From NCBI RefSeq assembly GCF_014195655.1, contig NZ_JACICD010000001.1:1030682-1094681 (forward strand): DNA of 64,000 nt, in the 5' to 3' direction. Below the pieces are notes generated by a model. The model was not told the origin of the DNA and made no database searches. It worked only from the letters and a program-made list of their open reading frames with translations. A program made the position numbers and the translations under genes. Every line of letters starts with the position of its first letter. The first letter of the stretch is position 1. Source of the stretch: Ancylobacter tetraedralis. GTDB lineage: Bacteria > Pseudomonadota > Alphaproteobacteria > Rhizobiales > Xanthobacteraceae. Below, piece by piece: positions 18,378 through 29,709 of the stretch.

Positions 18378-19256
18378 TTGGATACGCGCTTTCTCCGCAG
18401 CCTGATCGCCGTGGTGGAAACCGGCTCCATCGCCGGCGCGGCGCGGCGGGAGAAGCTGACCGCCGCCGCCCTGAGCCAGCGCATCCAGGCGCTGGAGCGC
18501 GAACTGGACTGCACGCTGCTGGCCCGCGGCGCCCATACCGTGCGGCCCACCGAGCCATGTCTCGCCCTGCTGCCGCGGGCCCGCGCCATCCTGCGCGAAA
18601 GCGAAGCGCTGAGGGCCGACGTCGCGGGCGAGGAGCCGACCGGCGAACTGCGCATCGGCGCCATCTCCACCGCGCTTACCGGCCTGCTGCCGGCCACCAT
18701 CCGCGATGCGGCGGCGCGGGCGCCGCGGCTCCGGCTACGGCTGGTGCCGGGGTCATCCTCCACCCTGCTGGAGAGCCTGATCGCCGGCGATCTCGACATG
18801 GCGATCCTGGTCGAGCCGCCCTTCGCCCTGCCCAAGACGCTGGCCAGCACGCGGATCCGCAGCGAGCCGCTCGTCTACATGACGCGGGACGAACTGCCGC
18901 CGGAGGCCATTGCGCGCCATGCCTCAAACCATCCCTTCATCCGCTACGAGCCGTCGAGCTTCGGCGGCCGGCTGGTGGCGCGCTACATGGCCGATATGGG
19001 GATCGCGCCGCCCATCCTGTGCGATCTCGATGCGCTGGAAGCCATCGCCCTGCTGGTGGCCGAAGGGCTGGGCAATGCGCTGGTGCCGGCCTGGGCCGGC
19101 CTGCCGGGGGAGGGCGTGACGCTTCTCGCCCCGCCTTCCGGTGCCGCCTATGCCCGACACATCGTGGTGATCGAGCCGAGCCTGTCCGGTCGGCGCCGCG
19201 CCGCCGATTTCATCCGCGCCTCGCTCACGCAGGCAGCCCGTCCCGCCGGGGCGTGA
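18378..19256 (+). CDS. LysR-family transcriptional regulator
   Basis: This DNA-binding regulator has 292 residues. The winged helix-turn-helix spans the first 60 residues (MDTRFLRSLIAVVETGSIAG, then EKLTAAALSQRIQALERELD), followed by the effector-binding domain. The start codon appears to be TTG; no in-frame ATG lies at the expected place and the LysR domain begins immediately after it. Its 3' end overlaps the convergent dihydroorotase-like gene by 32 bp. Likely targets are the divergent VOC gene and its neighbours. Confidence 0.9.
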   Translation: MDTRFLRSLIAVVETGSIAGAARREKLTAAALSQRIQALERELDCTLLARGAHTVRPTEPCLALLPRARAILRESEALRADVAGEEPTGELRIGAISTALTGLLPATIRDAAARAPRLRLRLVPGSSSTLLESLIAGDLDMAILVEPPFALPKTLASTRIRSEPLVYMTRDELPPEAIARHASNHPFIRYEPSSFGGRLVARYMADMGIAPPILCDLDALEAIALLVAEGLGNALVPAWAGLPGEGVTLLAPPSGAAYARHIVVIEPSLSGRRRAADFIRASLTQAARPAGA

Positions 19257-20577
19257 CCACCCGGCCGAGAGCCGGGCCGAGCGGCACCCCATCCTGCGCG
19301 ATCCGGCGTCCGGCCAGCCACACGCTCTCGACATGATAGGGCACGCGCACGCCGTCGAACGGCGTCGCCGCCGCCTTGCTGAGCTGCTCGGCCGAACGGA
19401 TCGTGCTCTCCCGCGCGGGGTCGACCACCACCATGTCGGCGTCGAAACCCTCGGCGATTTGGCCCTTGCGCGTGCCGAGGCCGAAGCGGGCGGCGGGACT
19501 GGCGGCGCACAGCCGGGCGATATCGGGCAGCGCGAGCACGTCCGTCGCGGCGAGGTGCAGCATCATCGGCAGCAGCGTCTGCACGCCCGGCATGCCGCCG
19601 GGAATGTCGCCGAAGCGCGGGTAGCGTGCGGCTTTCTCGGCCGGGCTGTGCGGGGCATGGTCGGTGGCGACCATGTCGATCGTGCCGTCGCGCACCGCCG
19701 CGCGCAGAGCCTCGACATCGGCCGGCTGGCGGAACGGGGGCGAGGCCTTGATGGCCGCGCCGAGGCGGACATAATCGCGCGCGGTGAAGAGCAGGTTCTG
19801 CACCGTCGTCTCCGCGCTCACGTCGGCGAGCGGCTTCATTGCCCGGAGCGTCGCGAGGCCGAGCGCGGAATTGACCTGCCGGATATGCACGCGCGCACCG
19901 GTGGCGGCCGCGGCGGCGATCGCCCGCGCGACGCCCATCGCCTCGGCAGCCGGCGGACGGCTGGCGCCGAACGCCTCGATCGACGCGCCGCCGAGCCTCT
20001 CCGCGGCGTCGAGCACCGACTGGTCCCCCGGCGAGATGCCCGCGACCACGCCAGCCGGGCCGATCCGGGCGAGCGCGGCGATGACGCTCGCCAGACTATC
20101 GTGCAGGAATAGCGCCGGCACATCGGCGGTGAACACCTCGATGGAGATGGCGCCCGACCGGGCCAGTTCCAAAGGATCCGCGCCCTCGCGGGCGAGTGCC
20201 GCCTGAAAGCCGAGATCGACATGGGCGCGCCCCTGCGCCAGCGCCGTCTTCTGTTCGAGATGCCCGGGCGCCTGTGTCCATGGCTCGTCGGTCGGCATGA
20301 CCAGCAGCGTCGTCACGCCGCCCGCCGCCGCCGCGCGCGTGCCGGAGACGATGTCTTCCTTGTGCGTCAGGCCGGGCTCGCGCAGGTGCACATGCGCGTC
20401 GACGAGACCGGGAAACAGCAGTCGCCCCGCGAGGTCGACGACGTGGTCCGCCTCGATCGGCGTGCCTGGCGGCAGCAGGGCGACGATCCGCCCCTGCGCG
20501 ACGGCGACATCCGCCGCCGCGACCCGGTCGGCATGCACGACCCGCGCGCCGGCCAGCAGGCGATCGACGCGCGTCAT
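19225..20577 (-). CDS. Dihydroorotase/hydantoinase-like amidohydrolase with atypical metal site
   Basis: This TIM-barrel cyclic-amidase homologue has 450 residues. The first metal motif is intact (DAHVHLREPGLTHKED), as is the late Asp-His pair (VATDHAPHSPAEKA). Other ligands look replaced: the usual carbamylated-Lys position reads GAISIEVF (Glu), the HAE-type segment reads VAGISPGDQS and the HVxHVS segment reads VHIRQVNS. It may use a reduced metal site or be a specialised subfamily. It lies 10 bp after a PuuE-like gene and with the MFS gene forms a minus-strand operon, suggesting turnover of a cyclic ureide. Confidence 0.82.
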   Translation of the reverse strand: MTRVDRLLAGARVVHADRVAAADVAVAQGRIVALLPPGTPIEADHVVDLAGRLLFPGLVDAHVHLREPGLTHKEDIVSGTRAAAAGGVTTLLVMPTDEPWTQAPGHLEQKTALAQGRAHVDLGFQAALAREGADPLELARSGAISIEVFTADVPALFLHDSLASVIAALARIGPAGVVAGISPGDQSVLDAAERLGGASIEAFGASRPPAAEAMGVARAIAAAAATGARVHIRQVNSALGLATLRAMKPLADVSAETTVQNLLFTARDYVRLGAAIKASPPFRQPADVEALRAAVRDGTIDMVATDHAPHSPAEKAARYPRFGDIPGGMPGVQTLLPMMLHLAATDVLALPDIARLCAASPAARFGLGTRKGQIAEGFDADMVVVDPARESTIRSAEQLSKAAATPFDGVRVPYHVESVWLAGRRIAQDGVPLGPALGRVVTPRRDGLPA

Positions 20578-20587
20578 CGGGCCGGGC

Positions 20588-21520
20588 TCATGTCGCCGGC
20601 CCGTCCGCGTGATGGTCGAGCCAGAAAGAGGCGATGTCGGCACGCCGCAGGAAGGCGACGTCGCCGCGTGCCCGCACGTGCCGGATGACATCGCGCAGGC
20701 CGGAGGCGCGGTTCGGCTGCCCCGTCCAGCGCGCATGTACGGCAATGGTCATCATCCGCCCGCCGATCTCCTCGGCTTCGTCGGCGAGGTAGTCGATGGC
20801 GCAGCAGCAGTCGCGCGCGAAGTCGCCCGGGTTGGAATAGCCCGGCGCGATGAGATAGCGGCTGTCGTTGAACGTCTTGGAATAGGGCACCACCAGCAGG
20901 CGGTTGCCCTGAACGTCGACGAAATAGGGCAGTTCGTCGTTGCAGGGGTCGGAATCATAGAGAAAGCCGCCCTCCTCGACGAGGAGATCGCGCGTATGGA
21001 TGCTTGGCCGCGAGCGGCAGTTCCAGCCAAGCGGGCGTGCGCCGAGCACGCGCGTGTAGAGCGCGATGGCCTCATGCAACTGCCGGCGCTCTTCCTCGCG
21101 CGGCAGCGTCCAGTATTCGGTCCAGCGCAGCCCATGGCCGAGCACGTCGTGCCCGCGCTGCCGGATCCAGTCCACCAGTTCGGGGTTCATCTCCAGCGCC
21201 ACCGCGGTGCCGGAGACGGTGACGGGCACATCATAGCGGTCGAACAGCCGCGTCAGCCGCCACACGCCCGCGCGGGAGCCGAACTCGAAATGCGTCTCGG
21301 TACCAAGGTCGCGGCCGCTGTCGATGGAGGGCAGGCCATACTCGCCCCAGCTGTCATTGACGCCGTCCGTGGCGAAGTCGATCTCCGAACCTTCCTCATA
21401 GACCAGCACCAGATTGATCGCGACCTTGGCGCCGCCCGGCCAGCGCACCTTGGGCGCGAAGCGTCCATAGCCGGCATAATCGCGCGGCGGTCCGCCGGTT
21501 CGGCCATCGTTCAGGCTCAT
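20588..21520 (-). CDS. Polysaccharide-deacetylase-fold protein, PuuE (allantoinase)-like, copy 1
   Basis: This NodB/CDA1-fold protein has 310 residues and resembles the metal-independent allantoinase PuuE rather than true sugar deacetylases. Diagnostic segments are LVYEEGSE near residue 40, GHGLRWTEY, CRSRPSIHTRDLL and VHARWTGQPNRASGL, which replace the NodB Asp-Asp and His-x4-His motifs. The chosen ATG (MSLNDGRTGG) has GGGAGA upstream; a 12-residue longer start exists. It lies between the MFS transporter and the dihydroorotase-like gene in one operon. Two further homologues occur at 39679 and 40620. The likely role is hydrolysis of a cyclic amide or ureide, by family analogy. Confidence 0.85.
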   Translation of the reverse strand: MSLNDGRTGGPPRDYAGYGRFAPKVRWPGGAKVAINLVLVYEEGSEIDFATDGVNDSWGEYGLPSIDSGRDLGTETHFEFGSRAGVWRLTRLFDRYDVPVTVSGTAVALEMNPELVDWIRQRGHDVLGHGLRWTEYWTLPREEERRQLHEAIALYTRVLGARPLGWNCRSRPSIHTRDLLVEEGGFLYDSDPCNDELPYFVDVQGNRLLVVPYSKTFNDSRYLIAPGYSNPGDFARDCCCAIDYLADEAEEIGGRMMTIAVHARWTGQPNRASGLRDVIRHVRARGDVAFLRRADIASFWLDHHADGPAT

Positions 21521-21584
21521 GCGTCGGTCTCCCAAAGGGGCGGCTATCCCGTCCACAGGTCGGTGAAAGGCGTCGCATGGCCGG

Positions 21585-22790
21585 TCATTCGGTCCTTCTC
21601 CGCCGGGAGAGCGCGAATTCCGCCACGCCGCCGACGCCGACGATGAGCGAGATCGCGCCGAGGAACAGGAACAAAGCCGCCGGCTCGGTGCGGGCCATCA
21701 ATTCGTTGGACAGGGGCGGGGCGATGACCGCGCCGATCGAATAGACGAATAGCAGCCGGCCGGAGACCGCGACCACGAAGCGTCGCTCGATCGTCGCGCC
21801 GGCATAGGCGATGGCGACGGGATAGATGCATAGCGTCGTCGCGCCATAGACGAATAGCAGGACGAAGAGCAGCGGTGTCGACAGATGGCCGAACAGCGCC
21901 GTCGCCAGGCAGCACAGCGCGGCGATGAGGCCCGCGCCGGCGAGGATCAGCGGCCGGTCGATCCGGTCGGAAAGCCAGCCGACGGGAAACTGCGCGATGA
22001 AGCCGCCGAGGCTGAACACGATCACCAGCGCGGCGGCGGTGCCCGCGGGATGGCCGGTATGGGTGGCGTAGATCGGCGCCAGCACACCGAAATTCATGTT
22101 CGTCATGCCGGTTTGCAGAACGGCGAGCACCACGATGAGCGGGGTGATGCGCAGCAGCCGGCCGAATGAGACGACCTCGTCGGTAGCCGGCTCGGCGCGG
22201 GAGGGATCATAGCCCGCCGGCCGCATGCGACCATCCACCGCGAAGGGCAGGGCGGCCGCCAGGCAGATCAACGCGGCGAGCAGGATCAGGCCGGCGCCGG
22301 TCGGGTCGCCGAGATTGATCATGGACTGGCCCGCGACGAGGCCGAGCGTGCTCATGATCATGTAGAAGGCGATGAGCGAGCCCCGGTTGCGCGGCCCGGA
22401 ATCGAGGTTGATCCAGCTTTCCGCGACGGTGAAGATCACCGCCATGGCGAAGCCGTTGACGATGCGCAGCCCGGTCCAGACCCACACTTCCGACGAGGCG
22501 AGGAACAGCATCGTCGCAAGGCCGGTCAGAGCCGCCATCAGCTGGAAGGCCCGGCCATGGCCGATGCGGGCGATCATCGGTCGGGCCAAGGCGCAGCCCA
22601 GCAGGAAGCCGAGGGGATAGCCGGTGATGACGCTTCGTATCGCCCCCACGCTGGCCTTGGCGAGGGAGAGTTCCAGCGCCGTGCGGGTGGTCAGCAGGCC
22701 GCTGCCGGCCGTGACGATGGCGATGGCGAGCACGAGCGGGAGGATGGCCCGTATCGGGCCGAAATCTGCGGACGCGAGACGCCTCGACAT
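21585..22790 (-). CDS. Major facilitator superfamily transporter
   Basis: This inner-membrane transporter has 401 residues and about twelve hydrophobic segments in two halves with a cytoplasmic loop near residues 185-210. The MFS loop 2-3 signature is present as LLGCALARPMIARIGHG, with a counterpart in the second half (PVGWLSDRIDRPL). It resembles the YcaD-like MFS subgroup. It is the first gene of a minus-strand operon with the PuuE-like and dihydroorotase-like genes, so it may import or export the ureide-like substrate they act on. The substrate is unknown. Confidence 0.88.
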   Translation of the reverse strand: MSRRLASADFGPIRAILPLVLAIAIVTAGSGLLTTRTALELSLAKASVGAIRSVITGYPLGFLLGCALARPMIARIGHGRAFQLMAALTGLATMLFLASSEVWVWTGLRIVNGFAMAVIFTVAESWINLDSGPRNRGSLIAFYMIMSTLGLVAGQSMINLGDPTGAGLILLAALICLAAALPFAVDGRMRPAGYDPSRAEPATDEVVSFGRLLRITPLIVVLAVLQTGMTNMNFGVLAPIYATHTGHPAGTAAALVIVFSLGGFIAQFPVGWLSDRIDRPLILAGAGLIAALCCLATALFGHLSTPLLFVLLFVYGATTLCIYPVAIAYAGATIERRFVVAVSGRLLFVYSIGAVIAPPLSNELMARTEPAALFLFLGAISLIVGVGGVAEFALSRRRRTE

Positions 22791-23005
22791 GGAGAATGCC
22801 GGCTTTCACAAGCGGAGATGGACAGGCTGGCGGCCAGCTCGACCCTCTTTCGCCGGCATCGTCCGCGGGGCGGGCAGCGTGGCTCGGGGCGCCGATCTGT
22901 GTGGGCAATTAAGACGAATTGCCCCCGTGCCGATATGCTGTAACGCGACATCCCACATTCCTGACGCGACATGCGCGCAAACGCATCGCCGGCGCGGCGT
23001 GGCGG

Positions 23006-24004
23006 CTACAGGCCGGCACCGCGCCGGGCCTGCGCCGGGGTGATGCCGAACTGGCGCCGGTACATCCGGCCGAAAGGGCCCAGGGTCTCGTAGCCGCAGT
23101 TCCGCGCGATCTCGGGCAGGCCCAGCGTGCTCTGGGTGATGAGCGTGCGGGCGCGTTCCATGCGCAGCCGGAGATAGAAGCCGGACGGCGTGTCCTTGAG
23201 ATGGGTGCGGAACAGCCGTTCGAGCTGGCGGCGCGAGAGCGCGACGCGCCGGGCGAGCGTCGCGAGGTCGAGCGGCGCGTCGATATGCTCCTCCATCAGG
23301 CGGATCACCTCGCACAGATTGGCGTGGGTGATGCCGAACTTGGCCTGTGGGCGCATGCGCTGCGCCTCGTCGTTGAGGCGGATCCGCGAGTGGTTGAGCT
23401 GTTCGGAAATGGCGGCGGCCAGCGGGCGGCCGTGCGCGGCCTCGACGATGTAGAGCATCATGTCCAGCGTGACCGTGCCGCCGGACGAGGTGATGAACGG
23501 CCCGTCGACGCTGAAAATGTCGCGCGTCAGCCTGCAGCGGGGAAAGGCGTCCTGGAATTCCGCCGCCGCCTCCCAATGCACCGCGCAGCGCCGTCCGTCC
23601 AGCATCCCCGCTTGGGCGAGCAGATAGGCGCCGGTGCTGATCGCCCCGAGGCGGCAGGCCTGCCGCCGGAGCCGGCGGAACCAGCTGAACAGCCGTCGGC
23701 TGTAATGGGCTGTCGTGTCCAGACCGGCGCAGACGATGACGAGATGGCAGGGCGGGGCGGTGTCGATCGAGCCATCCGCCGCCACGTCGACCCCCGCGCT
23801 GCTGCGCACGGGTCCACCGTCGGCGGAGATCAGCACCCAGCGATAGAGCGTCCGCCCGCTCAGGCGGTTCGCCTGCCGCAGCGGATCGATCGCCGCCGAG
23901 ACGGAGAGAAGCGGAAAGCCGGGCACCAGATAGAAGCCGATCACCACCGGCTCGGCACCGCCGCCGAGATCCCAGCCATCCGCGGCGGCGGCCGCTCCGG
24001 CCAT
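23006..24004 (-). CDS. GlxA-type transcriptional regulator (DJ-1/PfpI-like domain plus AraC helix-turn-helix)
   Basis: This regulator has 332 residues from the chosen ATG at 24004, which has GGAGCGGCGGA upstream; a start 28 codons earlier is possible. The N-terminal half is a class I glutamine-amidotransferase-like sensor fold (VVIGFYLVPGFPLLSVSAAID; GAISTGAYLLAQAGML; FITSSGGTVTLDMML). The C-terminal half is an AraC double helix-turn-helix (LATLARRVALSRRQLERLFR, then GLPEIARNCGYETLGPFGRM). Regulators of this architecture include GbdR and CdhR, which control glycine betaine and carnitine use. Given the Rieske and FAD-GcvT genes nearby, control of amine catabolism is likely. Confidence 0.9.
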   Translation of the reverse strand: MAGAAAAADGWDLGGGAEPVVIGFYLVPGFPLLSVSAAIDPLRQANRLSGRTLYRWVLISADGGPVRSSAGVDVAADGSIDTAPPCHLVIVCAGLDTTAHYSRRLFSWFRRLRRQACRLGAISTGAYLLAQAGMLDGRRCAVHWEAAAEFQDAFPRCRLTRDIFSVDGPFITSSGGTVTLDMMLYIVEAAHGRPLAAAISEQLNHSRIRLNDEAQRMRPQAKFGITHANLCEVIRLMEEHIDAPLDLATLARRVALSRRQLERLFRTHLKDTPSGFYLRLRMERARTLITQSTLGLPEIARNCGYETLGPFGRMYRRQFGITPAQARRGAGL

Positions 24005-24440
24005 TCCGCCGCTCCGCAGATCGGTTGGCGGGCCGCTGCGCGCCGCGCCGCGTCGGTGAGCCAAGGGTGTGGGCAGGAGATGTGGCATGCGCGCTCGGCA
24101 CCGAGTTCAGCGGGAGTTCGGCACGCCGCGGGCGAGGGCGCGCGCCGCGATTATGGCGCGATGCCGGGGCTCCTCCCAACGGAATCAGCCGCTCGTGAGC
24201 CGCATGTCGCCAGGGACCGCGCGGCAGAACGGCCCGCGGAGCCGGGCATTCCTGACCCGGTCGTGGCGATGCGAGGCAAGAAGCCGGATCCTGCGGAAGC
24301 CCCCTCACGAACTCGCGCGTGAAAAAGCCGGGCTGCTGATCCGGCGCCTTGTCGGGCTCGCGTGCGGACACGCGAACAGGCGCCGGTGCGACCGCACGTC
24401 TGGCCGCTCCTGGTCTCGATTGAGGATGGAGATCAACCAA
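24005..24440. other. Intergenic region upstream of the nrd promoter
   Basis: These 436 bases lie between the divergent GlxA-type regulator and the nrdAB leader. No protein with family resemblance or RNA gene was recognised. It should contain the promoter of the regulator gene at its left end. Confidence 0.4.
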
Positions 24441-24469
24441 TTGACAAAAATACAGGCTCCGCATCTATA
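24441..24469 (+). promoter_or_regulatory. Sigma-70-type promoter of nrdAB, with a partial NrdR-box match over the -10
   Basis: A perfect -35 TTGACA (24441-24446) is followed after exactly 17 bp by TCTATA (24464-24469). Transcription would start near 24476, right at the first base of the riboswitch P1 helix. The core CTATATCTGG at 24465-24474 matches 8 of 10 positions of the NrdR box core and overlaps the -10, the usual place for NrdR repression of RNR genes. The flanks match poorly and I found no clear second box. Confidence 0.5.
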
Positions 24470-24473
24470 TCTG

Positions 24474-24668
24474 GTAGTCACGGTCTCTCGAATCCATCGG
24501 GTTCGCGAGCTAAGAGGGAATTCGGTGCGCTATCAGGCAAAACCGGAGCTGCCCCCGCAACTGTAAGCGGCGAGCCGACGTCCATTACCCGCGTCACTGA
24601 CCCCGCAAGGGTTCGGGAAGGCCGGACGGAGGCTATGACCCGCGAGCCAGGAGACCTGCCGCGACTCA
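24474..24668 (+). ncRNA. Cobalamin (B12) riboswitch upstream of nrdA
   Basis: This is a cis-acting leader RNA that binds adenosylcobalamin and lowers expression of the downstream gene. The conserved core is nearly canonical: GGGAATTCGGTG, GAGCTGCCCCCGCAACTGTA, GTCACTG, CGGGAAGGC and the B12 box AGCCAGGAGACCTGCC (24645-24660). The closing P1 helix pairs AGTCACGG (24476-24483) with CCGCGACT (24659-24666). The downstream gene is a B12-independent class I ribonucleotide reductase, so B12 would shut it off, presumably in favour of a class II enzyme elsewhere. The expression platform between 24669 and 24784 could not be read with certainty; a CCCC/GGGG hairpin sits just before the ATG. Confidence 0.95.
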
Positions 24669-24784
24669 TGAAACGTCCCTGGGCGGGGTGTCCCGGTGGT
24701 GCGCTGGCACTTCCGTGGCTCGTCCATAGGGAATCCCATCGTGTCCGCTCGGCCTTTGCCCCCAAACATCTGGGGTTTAAGCCG

Positions 24785-27661
<2,877 letters not shown>

Positions 27662-27684
27662 GCGGCGAGAAGGAGAACCAAGCC

Positions 27685-28815
27685 ATGCTCGACGCGTCAG
27701 AACCCAACCGCAATCCGGCCCGCACCATTCACCCCGCGTTCGACAAAAATGCCCCGGCGGCGGATGCCGGCGGTCTCGGCGAGATCGACCGCTCCGGCGG
27801 GCGGGTCTCGGTGGACGACAAGCGGATGATCAATGCCCGCGCCGACGTGAACCAGCTTCTGCCGCTCAAATATAAGTGGGCGTGGGAGAAGTACCTGTCC
27901 GGCTGCAACAATCACTGGATGCCGACCGAAGTGTCGATGCAGGCCGATATCGCTTTATGGAAATCGCGCGATGGCCTCACCGAGGATGAGCGCCGCGCCA
28001 TCAAGCGCAATCTCGGCTTCTTCGCGGCCTCGGAAAGCCTGGTCGCCAACAATATCGTGCTGGCGATCTACCGCCACCTCACCAACCCGGAATGCCGGCA
28101 ATACCTCTTGCGACAGGCCTTCGAGGAGGCCGTGCATACCCACACCTTCCAGTACATCGTGGAAAGCCTCGGGCTGGACGAGGGCGAACTGTTCAACATG
28201 TACCGCGAGGTGCCCTCCATCACCGACAAGGCGGCGTGGGCGCTCAAGTACACCCAGCATCTCGACGACGCGGAATTCGCGACCGGCACGCCGGAGGCCG
28301 ATCAGGCGTTTCTGCGCGACCTCGTCGCCTTCTATGTCGTGTTCGAGGGCATGTGGTTCTACACCGGCTTCGCCCAGATCCTGTCGCTGGGCCGGCGCAA
28401 CAAGATGGTCGGGATTGCCGAGCAGTATCAATATATTCTGCGCGATGAGAGCATCCATCTGAACTTCGGTATCGACGTGATCAACCAGATCAGGATCGAG
28501 AATCCGCATCTGTGGACGCCGGCCTTCCAGGAGGAGATCCGCGCCATGCTGAAGGACGCCGCCGAGCTGGAGGCCGCCTATGGCCGTGACACCATGCCGA
28601 ACGGGTTCCTCGGGCTGAACGCGGCCTTGTGCGAGCAGTACATGCACTTCATCGCCAACCGCCGCTGTGCGCAGATCGGGCTGGTGCCGGTCTTCCAGGA
28701 GACCGCCAACCCGTTCCCGTGGATGAGCGAGACCATGGACCTCAAGAAGGAGAAGAACTTCTTCGAGACCCGCGTCATCGAATATCAGAACGGCGGCGCG
28801 CTGGCCTGGGACTGA
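27685..28815 (+). CDS. nrdB: Ribonucleotide reductase small (beta) subunit with Phe at the radical-Tyr position, class Ic-like
   Basis: This is the metal-cofactor subunit of RNR, 376 residues, with an AAGGAGAA ribosome-binding site. Predicted metal ligands are Glu117, Glu148, His151, Glu221, Glu255 and His258. The residue four after His151, where Escherichia coli has radical Tyr122, is Phe155 ([11 protein letters not shown]), and Tyr157 follows two residues on. This arrangement, with Glu rather than Asp as the first ligand, is that of the Chlamydia trachomatis class Ic subunit, which uses a Mn/Fe centre instead of a tyrosyl radical. The metal content is inferred from that family knowledge. 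The gene closes the B12-regulated nrdAB operon. Confidence 0.95.
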   Translation: MLDASEPNRNPARTIHPAFDKNAPAADAGGLGEIDRSGGRVSVDDKRMINARADVNQLLPLKYKWAWEKYLSGCNNHWMPTEVSMQADIALWKSRDGLTEDERRAIKRNLGFFAASESLVANNIVLAIYRHLTNPECRQYLLRQAFEEAVHTHTFQYIVESLGLDEGELFNMYREVPSITDKAAWALKYTQHLDDAEFATGTPEADQAFLRDLVAFYVVFEGMWFYTGFAQILSLGRRNKMVGIAEQYQYILRDESIHLNFGIDVINQIRIENPHLWTPAFQEEIRAMLKDAAELEAAYGRDTMPNGFLGLNAALCEQYMHFIANRRCAQIGLVPVFQETANPFPWMSETMDLKKEKNFFETRVIEYQNGGALAWD

Positions 28816-28896
28816 GCGCGCCGCCGCCTTCCTCCAGCGCGCATGGGTTGCCGCACCGGCGGCGGGTCCGGTGGTCTTGCCGCCTGACCCGCGCCT

Positions 28897-29120
28897 CTAC
28901 TCCCCGTCGGGATCCGAGGCGAATGCCGCCGCGTAGGCGCCTTCGACCTGCGGACGTTGCCGGTCGGCGTCGGCTCCCAGTGGATGAAGGGGAGGAGGCG
29001 CGCAAGCCAGCTTTCCAGCGTCCGCCGGTAATCCTCGATCCGGTCGAGGATCGCCGCCGAGACGGGAAAAACAACCCCCGGCGGATTGAGCCCGCGTTGC
29101 GCTCCCCCTCGATGGCGAAG
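28897..29120 (-). pseudogene. Remnant of a Fic-family gene (C-terminal part)
   Basis: A short stretch on the minus strand reads GLNPPGVVFPVSAAILDRI and continues DYRRTLESWLARLLPFIHWE, then PTPTGNV, in one frame (29120-28953). I recognise this as the region following the catalytic core of long Fic-family proteins, where family members go on with VLNDTADxYRFFD. Here the frame breaks, and the shifted frame reads QVEGAYAAAFASDPDGE before a stop. There is no start, no HPFxxGNG motif and no intact remainder. It is a decayed fragment, most likely left by past gene transfer. It lies directly left of the 14-gene operon. Confidence 0.55.
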
Positions 29121-29709
29121 CTGGAGCTGTGGCAAGTGGCTTGCGGTTTTCAGCGCCACGCAAAAACCGTCGCTTCCAGCGGCGCGCGTTGGATCGCCAA
29201 TTGTCATGTCCGCCGACAGCGGCGCGGTAGGAGCGTCATAGGACAGCCGCACCACAGCGGATGGCGCAGCAGAATCCTTCGGCGGATGCCGACAGGATGA
29301 GCAATGGCGCACGGAAATTGTGCATAAGTAAAGGTCTGTCCACCTTGCGCTTATCTTGGTCATATGCAAGCATCCTTGCATGGATCACACCCTCGTCTCT
29401 TCTCCGACGTCAAACGGCCGGCGCCCCGCGTCGCGCCGTGGCTATGCGTCGAAGCGGCGGCGCAGCACACGATGGATTTCGCGCTCCTCGCGCCTGTTCG
29501 TGGTGCTGCTTTCGGCGATCCAGGGATCAAGGTCCTGATTTAATGGCCGATTTCTGCGCGCGGCGCTGACGGCTTCCTCACTTCCACAAAGCCGCAGGCT
29601 GTTGCGCGTGTGTCCCACACGCCGCCCGCTTTGCGTCACCGCACCGTCGCGCTGAGGAGATCTCTGGCGCGCGTTGCCTACACTATACTTCATCGCTGGA
29701 GATTTATTC
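29121..29709. other. Non-coding region upstream of the 14-gene operon
   Basis: These 589 bases are visibly less GC-rich in places than the genes around them and hold no recognisable gene. The promoter and operator of the operon should be here; the palindrome at 29364-29381 is the clearest candidate. GGAG at 29698-29701 serves the first gene as ribosome-binding site. Confidence 0.45.
29364..29381. promoter_or_regulatory. Perfect palindrome, candidate operator of the 14-gene operon
   Basis: ATGCAAG-CATC-CTTGCAT is a 7-bp perfect inverted repeat with a 4-bp centre, about 330 bp before the first gene of the operon. No regulator gene is encoded next to the operon in this window, so the binding protein would act in trans. 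The repeat is seen directly; its role is inference. Confidence 0.4.

Noticed and set aside
24669-24784. Intrinsic terminator as the nrd riboswitch expression platform
   Set aside because: GC-rich inverted repeats are present, including CCCC/GGGG before the ATG, but no U-run follows, so a terminator is not supported; translational control is equally possible.
29121-29709. Left attachment site (second copy of the tRNA-Asn 3' end)
   Set aside because: I read this region for the T-arm and acceptor sequence of tRNA-Asn on both strands and found no match, so no att repeat is claimed.
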